Shown: piece after piece, positions 1 through 14,100 of the stretch
Numbering within the stretch: the stretch's first letter is position 1
Layout of the letters: each line of letters opens with the position of its first letter
DNA from: Bimastos eiseni
Taxonomy: Eukaryota > Annelida > Clitellata > Crassiclitellata > Lumbricidae
Direction: 5' to 3'
NCBI GenBank assembly: GCA_959347315.1
Contig: OY365807.1
Location: forward strand, 32,244,204 to 32,308,203
Length of the DNA stretch: 64,000 nt
Program-made: the position numbers and the translations under genes
Notes under the pieces: model-generated
What the model was told of the DNA's origin: nothing
Database searches by the model: none
Seen by the model: the letters and a program-made list of their open reading frames with translations, nothing else

Positions 1-430
1 TGTGGGCGGTCAGTTTTGCGATAAACTGAATAGTGAGCTACCACTACCTGGTCAATCAAACCTGAACTCATTGAGTGGGACTACAGTCAAGAAGTGCCAT
101 ATTCAAGTCCACTGCGGGTCAATTCCTTTCAGTGGAAATGCCTGCACGCCTTGGAATGGGACTTGCATTGTCTGTCGGTCTCTCTGTCTGTCTCTACATA
201 TACCTATCCTGTAGGAATAAACACACGCGCACAGCGGCAGCACAGGTGTCCAGGATGAGGCCTAAACGTGGACTTGGTTAGAGCCGAATTGAGGAGGTGC
301 GCTGAATGATGTGTAGACCAGCAAGGATTTGAATTCAGGCTGATTTTAAAGTTACGCAATAACGACAGATATGCATGTAAGTCAGAAATAGACTGAAAAG
401 AATACTAGATGGATTCTATCAAACGCCACA

Positions 431-515
431 TATATATATATATATACGTATACATATATAGAATACATGTGTATATATATATATACATAGATATATATAC
501 ATATATATATATACA
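431..515. repeat. TA/TATAC microsatellite
   Basis: Alternating TA with interspersed C and G. Another TA tract lies at about 14075-14125, just upstream of a SIN3 exon. Confidence 0.85.
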
Positions 516-840
516 GAGTGAGAGAGCAAGAGAGAGCGAGATCTGCTTAGTGTAGTCGGCGTGATCCCCATGTATTATAATAAATGATGAAACTATAATA
601 ATATTATATCTGTTCCACAACAAACACATTCACGAATACAGGCACGAAGGCATATGAGTGGCATATCAAGTACAGGTGTGTAGATGCATATAATTATAGG
701 GACTACTATGAAGCACGATCATTGTTTCAATTGTTATTTCCAGTGCATTTCCCTCAGCTTTCTACTTGGCCCATTTGAGCCTATTCAGATAGACTGACCA
801 TAGCGGTCCATTTGGTTAAGATTGTACCCCAGGCGGATGA

Positions 841-900
841 GATGCTTTGGAGAGATCTGATTGGTAGCTAGCAGGCAGCAGGTATTCATTAGACCCCCCT
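841..900. repeat. Dispersed repeat fragment, second copy at 55925-55980
   Basis: Both copies contain gagatctgattgg, agctagca and gtattcgttag-like blocks in the same order. The second copy is embedded in the transposon cluster of a MICU intron. Family unknown. Confidence 0.55.
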
Positions 901-1286
901 CTCAAACCTTGGGGTTTAATGACAGCGATGGTGGCAGATGGTTGCAGTTCCTGGGACTATACTTGCATAAAGCCAATGGGTCATAGCATCTCATTATCAA
1001 ATGCAGAAATATATTACGTGCTTGTTACCACTCATATTAAAAGCACAATTAGTATATGGATTGCTTCTGAATATTTTGCCAATGTCACACTTGGTACCAG
1101 TTTTTTTTATATCTTGCCAATGTCATGCTCCAATAATGTATCATTATAGCAAAAACAATACAATGAATGCTAGCATATATTGTTTTAGAAATGAATGTTT
1201 CTCACAGAAATATTCAGGATCCAGGACTGCAGCATATTGGAGCATTCTATCAACGGTTGATGGTGTATTAAATGTGGTTTGTCAAT

Positions 1287-1507
1287 AGGACATAACCGAG
1301 TAGACAATTTCCATTGAGTACAGATTCCGAGTATTTGGATGAACTATTTTCCGGTTCCATGTACGAACCGAATAGTAGCGACAAATTTGGCCAGCGAGTA
1401 GCGGTGGTGCTGGCCTTGGAAATTTGGTACGCAATAGCGGCAATACTCATGTTCCGCACTTGATGTTCGTTTAAAGCGAATGTCCGAGGCGATTTCCGCT
1501 TATTCCC
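1287..1507 (-). mobile_element. Short-TIR element family, copy A (shortened)
   Basis: Reverse-complement match to both ends of 48759-49412: the block around cgagtagacaatttcca, the block gaatagtagcg.caaat.tggcca, and the end block ggaaatcgcctcggacat. The middle is deleted. Confidence 0.7.
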
Positions 1508-1954
1508 TATTTGTCAGTACTATGGATGTTTCTGAAATGCCATGATGATCATTTGATGTTTTGGTTTATGTAAGTGCCTAGGTGGATTCATAAGCTATGC
1601 TTTAATTGTGTGCCAGTTTTAATTGCTGTTGGTTTAGTTGGATACTGTTAAAATAAAATATCTGTTGGTGTATGTATGGTTGGTTTGTATTATAGTTGTT
1701 AATGAATATATAAAATCTGTAATTAGATATTTATTTATCCAGTAAATGCAAAAAACAAAGTCTGAATAACTGTTTTTTAATTATTTGCCAATCTTGATAA
1801 CTGTTGATTTAGTTGAAGGCTGTTAAAATAAAATATGCTTTTATATATTTTGTGTATTGTTTACTGCCTATCCTTTAACTGCTTTGAGCTACTTTCTTTG
1901 ATTTGAAATTATATCGGATGTGCTTTAGAGAATGATTAATTATTCTGTTTACAG

Positions 1955-2102
1955 TATTGATACTCCAGGTGTAATCAGTCAGGTGTCAACTCTGTTTAAC
2001 GGTCATCCAGAACTCATGAAAGGGTTCAATGCTTTCCTACCAGTGGGTTACAAAGTTCCTACCACAAAATCAGAGAACCCACCGTATTCTTTGGAACAGA
2101 AG
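1955..2102 (+). CDS. SIN3: SIN3 exon: second half of PAH1
   Basis: The acceptor is ..ttacag and the donor is gtgaga. It encodes [20 protein letters not shown] then [14 protein letters not shown], the second helix pair of PAH1. It enters with one base of a split Ser codon and leaves in phase 0. The first half of PAH1 was searched for between 1 and 1954 and not found. Confidence 0.93.
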
Positions 2103-5100
2103 GTGAGAACATCTGCTGTCTGATAGCATCATCATAGATTTGAGATTCTGGTCTTATATTCATCTCTGAGCATTTTTTTTACCATTGTTAAATTGCTGAA
2201 TGACTTGTTAGTGATTGTGTAATAGTTATTTGTCTGGACTTCATCTGAACTATGTCTGTGATTAGTCAGAACTAATAAAGGATTAATCAGTTTTGCATTT
2301 GATTGACATCACTAGTTTAACCAGACTGTCAAGTAAAGTCTTTTGATGGTAGATAAGAAGTTGTCTACAGACTGTTTTATCTTATTCTTCTGTTCTTTCT
2401 TCTTTTGTTTTACTGAGGTTGAGCATTATTTTGAATTTATTGCCATTTTGGTTGGATTTGGGTGTTGACAAGCAGTCAAAACTGTGCACTTGCTAGGATC
2501 CGGGATGTAAATAGTTGTAACACTATTTATTTAATAACTTCTATAAAGCCACTGTAATGATCTCGACTTATAGAGCAAATATGTTTGAACTCATATGTTT
2601 ATGAAAGGCTGAGATGCTATCGCTCCATGTTGTGGTGTTTAGAATTACCCATTTGAAGTAAGTCGTATTAGTACTAAAAATTATAAATGACAATGCTTAT
2701 TGCTGAGTGACACTGAAATGTGTGTTTGAGGTGTAAGTGGTCGTGCCTGTTTTAGCCTGGAGCGATGCTGCCAGCATATGAGCCACAACATGCTCGCCAG
2801 TCGCCACGTGTGTTGGGGGAATCTATGTTGGAGGCGACGTCAATGGTAGAACAAGGACGATTGGGTGGCATGGGTGGAAGCCAACCAGTGGAATTTAACC
2901 ATGCTATTAATTATGTTAATAAGATCAAGGTCAGTATCGTTTGTTGAAGTACTGGTCAGTGTTAATGTGATTTGAATAGAAATTTGTAAACACTTTAACA
3001 TAATGTCTGGATGTAGCATATACATCTCGAAAGCTCGAAGCTAATGCCTACTGCATTGAAATATGGCATAGTCAAGGTCCCAGACATTGATGCAATTCTT
3101 GTAGCCCTTCGATTGACTTGTTTGGCTGGCTATTTGATTATGACATGAGGCTGTTAATGCTGATGCCTTGAAGTTATATATGACTACAGAGTTGACACAT
3201 ATATGATGCACGATATGAACCAATCATATGCACTGTTATACGGTGATTTCTTAGAATTCTTATTGAAAGGTCATCTTACCACACAAATGTTGCCATAGGA
3301 TACCTAGCATATGGACAGCAGGTGGTTAAAGAAATGTTAATGTGAGGTTCATTGAATGCAGGTGTGTATGGGGAACATATAGAATATAAATCTTTTGTTA
3401 TGTTGATGTATTTCTGTAATTAGTGCATGAGTGGATGTGTTGTTCCGTTCACTTGCATATCCTAATTAGAGTCGTTACCAGAGTAAACCGGAAGTCTACA
3501 AGACGTTCTTGGATATCCTTCATGTCTACCAGAATGAGCAGAAACAACTGAAGGAGGCAGGAAAACTTCTTTCTTCTTTATTTATGTCGTCATTTATATA
3601 TTTTTCAACTTGTAATTTGTTTCACTTCATGCAAGCTGGAAAGACATGTTGTGTAGTTAACACCTCTGTCTCACTCTTACTGTAGTCCTATCAAGTCAAC
3701 GAACATGGTTGTTGAAAAAATCTAAGTATATTGAAAACCAAGAATAAGGTAAAATACAGACTTAGTTGTACTGACCTAGCACACATGATTATGTATTAAA
3801 TGAATAATTAATAAAACTCTCAAGGAGACTGTATATGTCATTACCCTGTTATGGAATAAACTGTCAACAGACTACCTGAAAATTAGTGCAGTGATCATGA
3901 TGAGTAAAATGAAGTTTGATGAAAATAGTCTTTAAAGTGGAATTTAAGAGAGAGTTTGTCATGAGCTGATCTTTATTTGTGCTTCAGTGTCCTGGCCTTC
4001 TGAGCACAAAGACAGTTTCCGAGACGGACGTCTTCAACCGCGTCTCACAGTTGTTCAAGGATCAGCCGGACCTACTGAATGAATTCAGTCAGTTTCTGCC
4101 AGATGCTGGTGTCAGTTCCTCATTCATGGCGGGAGTCAGCTTTCCCGCATCCTCGTCATCTACTGTAAGTGCTCTGCCTTTATTTATTCATTCGTGCATT
4201 ACATACATTTATATAGCTCCACATGCTCAGTTACAGTCTCAATATTTCTGTAGTGCCCAAGAAAGCTCAGTTGTGGACACCACCACAAGATTTGCTGACT
4301 CTAACCAAAACAAATTGATAAGGCAAGTATTTTCAGGTTTAGTTCAAGACCAGACCACAAGGAAATGATGGCAAACAAGCCGACAAAATCCTATTCATGT
4401 GTTTTTTAATTAGATCATCAAGAAAGTTAAGAATCAGGGTCAAATTTATTTGAAAGTACTGCTTTCTGTGTCAAATGAAGGGTCTGAGTAGATAGTGCAA
4501 GAGGAGCAGAGTTGGCAAGTCAGTACTTTCAGTCAGATAGTTTGCCTTAGATCAGATTGGAGCTTTATCGAAAGGGTTGGAACAGCTTGACCTATGCAGT
4601 GATTACTAAATTTTAAAAACTGAAATCACCAAAGGTGAGTAGTATTTGGAGCGGGGGAGGAGTGTGTCTACGGGGATGGTTGAATTGTGAATTTGTTGCA
4701 TCGAAGATGAATGTGCGGGTGGTTTTAGTGGGTCAGATTGAAATTTTTTTATGTTGTAAATTAAATTGTCCCGTTTTATTGGTCCAGTGAAGATGTGCAC
4801 CACAGGCTTGTGGTGCACATCAACATTGATGTTGATGTGCACCAATCAGCATTTACTTTATGATGATGCATGTTAACTTTATTCAAAGGCCAGTCTTGCA
4901 TAAGATATTGAATGGTCATTCTACAGTCCTGAATGTTGAAAGCACTTAATGACATAAGTTCTTTTTATTCTCTTAAGTTGGGTGAATCGGAATCAGCCTT
5001 GCTCACCCTGTTCAGTTCCTCAGCCAACCGAAAGCCTTCTACCACGACACCCAGCTCTGGCAAGCCGTCAAGCGTGACACTCAAGGGCACCAATCGTCGA

Positions 5101-8100
5101 CGTCTCAACAGCACCGGCAGTGCGGCTGCAGTCCCTGCAAGGGTAGAGTTATTATTCAGATGTAGTACTCAAATTGAGTTGTGGTTTCTCATTCACTGCA
5201 TAAACACTGGTCTTTTTTGGGTTAGATCTTTTGGCGGACATATACAGATGACGAGAGCTCAGTGATGCCTGTGAACAGTCTCTGCATAATGAATGAAGAT
5301 GAGCAGACTCTTGGTTGAATCTGCCATTGATGGCAACGGCAAGTGGTAGAAGATTGAAGTTGGTTAAGTCCAATTCAGTAAGTAATTATATGACTTTGTT
5401 TTTGAATGTGGTTAATACAGCTTAACAAGTATTCTGAAAATGTATTAGTACATAAAAGTGTAGCCAGACTAATTGAGTTAGTTCTTCAATGTTTGCAGTC
5501 ATCTGAAGAGGAGAATAGTATAGAAGAAGATGGAGATGAAGATGATAAAGCAGGAAAAGATGAAGAAATTGCACCAAAATAAGAAAATGCAAAATTATAA
5601 GCAAGATGGACATGGTCCCAATGAGCTGTCAAGGACGGTATTGAATATTGATTGTTGTTGCACCTTGGGAATAAAATCCATGCATGTTGAATGTTGATAA
5701 AAAGCACCTTTGTGTACATATTTGACATGAAATGGGTGACACAGTTGGATCTCTGAAATATGTATGTGCATTCAGTGCAACTTGACTCACCATCATATTT
5801 GTATGTTTTTAAAATGACTAAAGATGTGTTTTCGAGGTGCAGTAGGAAATAAATGATAACGGCAATTTCTAAAGTTGTTTTTGCCATCTGGTTAGGAAGA
5901 TAATGAAAAATGGAGATATGCAAATTTTGTCAAAGAGTAAAAGACCAAAAACAAAATATTAAGAAAGAAAGAAGTAGTCGAAATGAATTGCCAACAGTTT
6001 TGATCCATTAGCAACCTTGAAAAAACCACCCACACTGATGAAATATTTTTTTTATTTACTTGAAATGACTAAAACAATAGGATCCTGGATTGAATCAGAT
6101 AACAATCATGTTATTGTTTTGCATTTAGAATATATTTAATGTAGTAGAAGCATTTTTTGGGGATGTATCATGGGCTGAATGTATACAATGAGCGTATTAT
6201 CATTATGATGCAATTGGAAAATCAGTCAATGGTTTTCCAGTTATGCGAAAAGCAGTAGTAAGTTAATCCAGCTCAATTCAGGTGAAATTGTTATTTTTTT
6301 ACTAGAAATATATTTGCATAGGTTATGCATGGATCATTAATTTTTATTACTAGTATGGCTAAACTGAGCTTTGATATAATGAATACAAAGAGCAGCAGTT
6401 ATCAATGGGTGGACGACCTAAAGATGGAAAACATATTTCCATAAATGCTTTATATTGTTTGAATGTCATGTAAACCAAGGTGTGGCATAAGCAGTTTGTC
6501 AAAGCAAAGAATTTATTAATATGTGGCAGCTGTTTTCATCGGCTTAGTAGTATATATCACTTGTCTGACGTTGCAACGCGTCGGGTGGTTCGCTCTGCGA
6601 TGAGTGGTGAGTTTCTAGTTCACGTACTTGCTTGGCTATTAGGCAGTGCCATGCTTTCGTTGTAGTGGACCCTTCAATATGAATGATCTCCAATTTGAGC
6701 TCCGATCATTGCTTTTGGCCCAACTGTCCACTGTAGTTGTAGTTCAAATTCATACCGTGACAAAAAGTTGTCTAGAAACTTCTTTTCCACTTGTACCCTC
6801 ATCAGAATCAACTTTTAAATATGTACAGTGATGACGTTGGTAGGAAATTTAGGGCAACTTGTTTTACTGCCAAACCGCGCACATACTCATCTGATTAGAA
6901 ATGAAGTCACTCTTGCTTCATGGACATAATTGCCTCATAATATTAACTTTTTTTCTTCTTCATATGTACAGTAATTTTTAATGTCAGTATTTATCATAAT
7001 CATGATAACTTTACAATTCTTTTTTAAGATGTTACAACTAATTATTACTATAATCTGATGAGATTATTTGTTGTTGGTTTTTTATAGAAATTCAAGCCAA
7101 ACAATGGTCGCGATGGCTTGCCCGAAGGTTATAATTTACAGGATTTGGCTTCATTTGATAAGGTATAGTTTTCAATATGTTGTTGGATTAAAAATAATGG
7201 CACATAGTTTAACAGAGGATTTCTTTGTTGGTGTGGTTATATAAAAGGTCATTTGTCACTTTGACCAAGATAATTTTCTTTTCTAACATAATGTTCTTCT
7301 AGTTAAAAGCATCGAATGCACTTTTCTTGTGCCTGAAACTAGAACGATTTTCCTTCATTTTGTAACTGCTGATCCTCTAAGTAGATTCTTGAAAAGGCAT
7401 TATATAAATTTTCACGATGATCTGCTGATCCTTGTAGGAAGGAAAGTTAGGCTGAAACTAATAGTGTGTTTACTATTTGTAGATTCACAAAGTGTTTGGT
7501 GATCAAGACTACAACATTTTTCTCAAATGCATCAATCTCTTCAACATGCCTGAACTGCAGATGTCATATTCGGATCTGATGCAGGTCGTTCAACCATTCA
7601 TGTCGTAAGTAGCAGTTCTTGCATTTTAGTATAAAAATTTTCTTGTTTTGAGTTGTGTATTATACACGTGAAGTCGTGAACAATAGCTAGAGAGACCATT
7701 TCAGTTGCTCGAGTCTTTACGCAGATACTCATTTTATGACTTTTTTGCATACCTTTTCAGAAACATTGATGAAATGGTGTCATTTTCAAAATCTTCAACA
7801 TGCCTAGCCTGATGGACTGCATTGTTATTGAGTTCAGCTTCAGCCAATGTTAAGACATGTGATGGGCACCATGTCGAATATGGCTGAATGACATTGGCAT
7901 ATCTGGTGCACCTAGACGCCCAGAGCAGTGAGCACTTGCTTCCTGAAAATGTCAAGATTCCACCGTGACTTGACTCACCGATATCAAGGCTAACTAGATA
8001 CTTTAAATGCTATTTCTTCAACATCTCTTGGCTGGCAAATAACTTATTTCATGGAGAGCTCCAATTCCTTGGTGTCGCTGTGTTTTCGACGTGTGAATGC

Positions 8101-11100
8101 GTCAAAGCCAAGGGCAACTATCACCTATCTATGTGTTTTGTCGTTCCATTTGGATTAAAGATATTTTTTCTTTGTTAAAATTAATGACTTCTTGGCTTCC
8201 TATTACAAATAAGTATGTAGAAGAAATATGAGACTGTAATGTTTTTAAATTTCAGTCACATGCCTGAACTTAAAAAAATTCTGAGAGATATTATGAAACA
8301 AAAGGAAGAACCTCAGGAAATCAATCCAGCATCCAGCCAGAACAAAGAAAAATTAGCCACAGATCAGAACTCAACAATTGGTATTTTATCTTTTTAATGT
8401 CATACATACGAACTATTCTAACAAATTCTACGCAGTTTCAGGAACTGCTTTCACTGTACTGAGGAAGCTACTGTTATAGAAATTTCTGGATTTTATCTTT
8501 GGACCACTGAATTGTTTGGTGTATAGCTCTGGTGGGTTTGAATGACTCAGTAGGTTTTTGAGATCTATAGCTAGATGGTGGTGATATATTACTTTACAAG
8601 GATCAATTACTAGAAAGTTAAGTTTCATACTAAATGCGGATGTATTTTTATACCTAACCGGCTGTAACTATCAATCTATTGTAAGGGTGACCCTGATTAC
8701 CGTATTTTTGTCCTTTAAGGGTTTTCTATTGGCTCCCAGCTTATTGTCATCATTTTGTACTTGTGTTTGTTATTTGGAGACAATGAAAACACTTGGTTAT
8801 GGTAAAGAGCTGTTATTAATGCCACTTGAGGGAGGTTTGCAAAACATAGATTAAAATTTGATTTGTATTTTCAGCATATAGATTTTAACTTTGATTGTGT
8901 ATGCAACATGTAGATTACAATTCCTGCAAGTTGGTTGGCACGAGCTATCGTACTCTTCCTCGTGACCAGTTGCAACTGAGGTGCAGTGGAAGAACAGAAC
9001 TTTGCAATCAGGTACAGACATTGTTATTCTATCATACAAGGCATCAGTCGATTTCTATCACATTTCAAAATCACATCCAGCAGACAGAGCCACGTATGTA
9101 AGATCCCCAAGACCCCTTATTAGTCTGGAAGACGGGCTTTGTGGAATATGCAAGCGAACAAGGATGATATTTCAGTCCTGAGTTTGTCAATGTCTCAAAA
9201 TGAGTGGTGTAAGTGGAAAGAGGCTGAAAAATTGATTCCCAAGCCTTTGGATGACAAATGGAATAGATCAAGAGCCAAGTACTGTTGTGGTCTGGGGCAC
9301 AGTGAGAGTCTGAGTAACCAGTGAGCAAATGCAGTATTTGTGAACTTTATAGGTGACAAATTGGAAAGTTAGTCTTTTTATGCTGAGGTGAGGAAATGAC
9401 GTACCGTATATACTTGACGATATGTCGAGAAATTTTAGACTATTTCAGGATGGCGAAATGGATCTTTCGACTTATACTCGAGAAAAAATAATGGGAGATT
9501 TTCGGACTGAATATTCATCATTGAACAGCAGATATCAAACTATATATCTTAATTTATGACAGTCACATGCATTAATGTTGATCTGCCCATGGTAATTAAT
9601 ATATTTTGCGGTGAAATCCGCCGAAAAACAGCAGATATCAGGGCATACCTCTCGATTTATGCCGGCCACATACATTAATATTGATCTGCCCATAGTAAAG
9701 TATATATTTCTCGGAGAAGTCCGCCGAATTTCTCCACTGAAAGACAGCATATATCACCCTATACCTCTCGATTTATGACGTCTGCATGCATTAAAGTTGA
9801 ACTGCCCATAGTAAAATATATATTTATCTCTCGTTTTTGATTTTTTGGGTTCGACTTATATTCAAGCCGTCAATTTTGGACGTGTTTGTTGTCCAAAAAT
9901 TGCACTTCGACTTATACTTGAATCGACTTATAGTCGAGTATATACGGTAAAAGGAATGTAGGATTGAAAGTAATGTAGGATTTTTTTCATAATTTTGAAG
10001 TGGATATGCTGGAGCCCTTGACATGGGTTGTGATACTACAATAATTAATTTCTTCTGCCTTTGTGTCAACAACTTGTACATTAAATCTGGACAAGGCTTT
10101 AACTATTTGCTCTGAGCACATTCTTTGCATGTGCTCAATCAGTTTGTGAAAAGTAGTGTTGTTCTATCAGATTGAGTACCACTAAGTTTTCTTTAAGGAA
10201 ATGCCATGTGTTATGTAAGCAGAAGCAAAAACAAAACACTCGGCATTGGCTGATGCAAGAGGTGATCTCACAGGCGATCATTTACTGACATATTAACTGT
10301 TTTTGTTGAATGTCGAAATTTCTGATGTGTTGTTAGGTTCTGAATGACGTCTATGTCTCCTGTCCATCATGGTCGGAGGATTCAAGTTCTGTTATTAAGA
10401 AGCTTGGAGCCGAGGAGCAGATCTTCAGATGTGAAGATGATCGCTTTCAGGTTAAAGAGATTATTAGAAACGTTGTACATTAAACCCTGTTGGCACAGTC
10501 TGATCTTGGAGCTGCTGATTGATTTGTCAAGGTTGCTGAACATGTCAAAGCAGATTGCAGAGCTCTTATAGGAGTCAAACATGCTTTGTACATTTTTATC
10601 AATGGGCAAAGACAATTTTTGGGGCAACATAACACATCAATTTCCATTTCAAGGGTGCCTTTACAAGTATATAATATACAATTGTAGGCTTGGGATCACT
10701 GGGGTTGATGTTATAATGGTGATATAGAATGTTTTTTGTTATATAATCTTAGGCTAAAGACAGGTTGTGTACACTTGCTTGGGCCTCAGATTTGTTTTAT
10801 AATTCCAATGAAGGAGTCTATAAGGTCATGAGAACAAGTGTGTCATCATATTCTTTCATCTCTGTACATTGTGAATAAGCTGGTGCCCTGCACTTGACTT
10901 TTGAGTGTCGCTTTAGAGATTACGATTATGTAGATGGCATGCCTTTAATTCTTAATGGTGATTTGTTTGATTTCAGTATGATATTGTGATTTCAAATTTT
11001 GAGTATGTTATCGAATCTCTGACGTTCATCAATGAAGCTCTGACCAATGCAGCACAGGACGAGATTACACAGCGATTCATAGATAACCTATTCACTTCGT

Positions 11101-14100
11101 TTTCTGAAAGCATGCTTAGAATAGCAATTACCAGGTTGGAAAACGTGTTTTATTAGTTTCTGTGAATTGTGTGAGTGACTGGTTTTTGTGAATTGTTGTG
11201 ACTGGTTTTTATTATTCTGTGAATTGTTTGTTTGATTATTTGTAATCATTTGATAGATTTCTTTTTTTCATCTTGTTGACTTATCTGTTTTTTAATGCAG
11301 AAGCTGTACATAAATTAAGTTTTTTATAGATTCCTTGAGCAGTGGGTCGGAACCTCCTGATTTCGTGCTTCAAATTACTTGAATTGTTATATAACATACT
11401 GTGTGACATGAGGTCTAAGTTAATCTCATCTGTGAAGTATGACCTTATCAAAGCAAAGCCTCATTATAGTAAAGCATTTTATGTGATTTTCTGAGGTAGT
11501 GTTATCATTTTTTTTATCTAAGAGCTCTCATTCATTCATTCATTATGAGAATTTATGTGCAGCACCTCTTCTAGGTGACTACTGAGAGGCGCTACCAACA
11601 GCAGCTTGGCCAAATAAAATTGGCTTAGAATGAGAGAGGAATGCCTGAGAAGGAGTTTTAAGAAGGGATCAAGGCTCCAAAGGAAGGCCATCCCAAATTG
11701 ACGGGTCTACGACTGAGAGGGCACGGCTCTGCCTGGTGAAGGTGAGAACATGAGGAACATAGTGGAGACCATGTTCAGCCTAGCAGAGGGAGTGCGAGTC
11801 ATGAGCTCTAAAGATGGGGTTACAGAGCTTGACCAGGTAGGCAGGAGCGAGGCCTAGCAGGCATCGACAGACTAAGGCGGCTATTCTATACTCGATTTGC
11901 TGCCTGTGGGGAGCCAGTGGAGGATGTTGTGCATGTAGCTGGAGATGTGATCATATTTGTGGTATTATTGTTGTTATTATCATATGTTATTGTTATTGCA
12001 AATAATTGTTTGCAATGTATTGTATTTGTATTTATTGATTTATATAGCACCAGTGCCAGAACCCCATGCGTAGAAAAACGTTTTCAGGAGGGAGTATGAT
12101 ATAGAAGGAAAACCAGAAAAATTGGTGACACATTTAGGCAAGGGAAGGACATCTATAGGGATTATCCACTGGTGACAAATAGTCAAGTTTGGGCCACAGC
12201 GATGGAACTCATGGAACAAAGAGAAAATGCTAGTCCAAGGAGTAGAGAGGTCAATAAGAAATTGTAGAAAGAGGAATGTAATCCATGAGATATTTTGAAG
12301 CAATGTTCACTTTGTACTTAATGACCACAAAGGGAACTTCTAACAGAATACGAGCTGGTAGAGGAAGCCAGTGCAATTTATATTGACCATGAAAGAGGGG
12401 ATTTGGGAAAATTTATGATGTCAAGCCATCAATCTCGTAGCTGCTCTGAGAAATGACTGGATGGGGACAGATGGACCTTAGGGAGGACTATGAGAAGAGA
12501 ATTGCTTTACTCAATTCTGGAACAGACAAGTGCATGAACAGTTGAAGTCAAAATGGATGAGGAGACAGATCTATGAATGGCCCTGAAATGGCAGAGTTGA
12601 AAGTAGGAGAAACATGTAAGGTTAGTAATATGTTCAGAAAAAGTAAGAGAACTGGAAGAGACAAGTGTAAGACCTAGGTGACATACTGCACTAGTGGAGA
12701 AGGTGAGCTTGGGAAAGTTTTGACCATGAAGCAAAGGATCCAGCTTCTGGAGTTGTTGGGGAGTGCTGTTGAACCAGTTGAGTTGACTTTTGGAAGAATG
12801 GAGATAGAGGACTTTTTAAGACATCCACGGTACATAACTCCATCAATTAGAATAAAGTGTCACTCAAACATTTGCATTTCAGCCTCAGCTATAAGATGGT
12901 TCCAGTGGATTTTTTAGTTCTGGGTAATTTGTTTGTCATAGACTTAAACTTTTGTTGTTTGGTTGCTTAAATTAAAAAAAATTATTTTCCTTATTTATCA
13001 ATTCACCAGTTCTTGTGGGCTTAGAAGTCGTTTCTTGCTAAATTTCTGTGATTTTACTAAGCTCATCACCTTCTCTGGAGCACTGCGCTTTCCACAACAC
13101 TCTGCTATCCATCTCTTCACCTCTATGCCATCTGGAGACTCTTGTCTAACTAGGGGCCGTCCACATATTACGTCCGCAGCGAGGGGAGGGGGTTTCAAAT
13201 TTCAGCCATTTTGCGTATGGGTGCGTATAATGGGGGAGTGGGTCTCGAAAATATGTACGTACGCAAATATAATTGTCTAATTATGACATCCACAATACAG
13301 AATATGAAAATCAGAACTGTAAACCTAATCAGTGACAAGTGATTGCTTAATCAATTTTATGTAGCATTAAAACTGTTTCAAATGCAAGCGTTGTTAGTGT
13401 TTTAATTCTTCATAACTGTTAACAAATTTAAGCTGTTTAATATGATGTTTAACAAAAATAAGGAGCATGTGGTAAAATCATTGTCTTATAGATGTTTTTG
13501 GCTATTTAACCTTTGGAATGGGGAGGGGTTGGACCCAAAAGTACGTACGCGTGGGGGAGGGGTACATGAAATGTACGAGGTGCAGCAGGGGCGAGGGGTA
13601 TCCGAAAATCCGAGTTTTGCATACGTAACATATGGATGGAGTTTGTCTCTATGTGTGGTATCCAGGTATCTACTTGTGGTATCTATTTGTCTCTGTGTGT
13701 GGTATCCAGCTAATCTTTTCCATCCTCTTTCATCATAGCCAACATAACTCTTGGGTGGGTTCTTGTTCACTGTCTTAATGCATAATATTAATAATTACTT
13801 ATGAATTCAGACTGCCAAATTCAAAGTAATATTATATGATTTAATAGTAACAAATGATAACAAGTTTGACAAGAGGGGAATTTGACTGTATGGTTGCCTG
13901 TTAGGCATCCATATGTCCTATTGCTCGTCTTACAGTCATCACCTAGGGAGTGGAAGGCTGAGTCAACCTAATGGGGCCATTGGGTGTCAAATCTGCATCC
14001 TTCTGATCTTCATGCCAGCGTATTACCATTCCACCATCAATCAAATGGTCTGTTTGTATCATGTGTCCAAACAGCTATATATATATATAAATATATAATT

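Larger units (their letters stand above)
1..1954. other. 5' flank: SIN3 intron or upstream sequence with repeats
   Basis: No exon of SIN3 or of another gene was recognised here. It holds a TA-rich microsatellite (about 431-515), a short repeat shared with 55925-55980 (about 841-900), and a copy of the short-TIR family (1287-1507). Confidence 0.6.
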
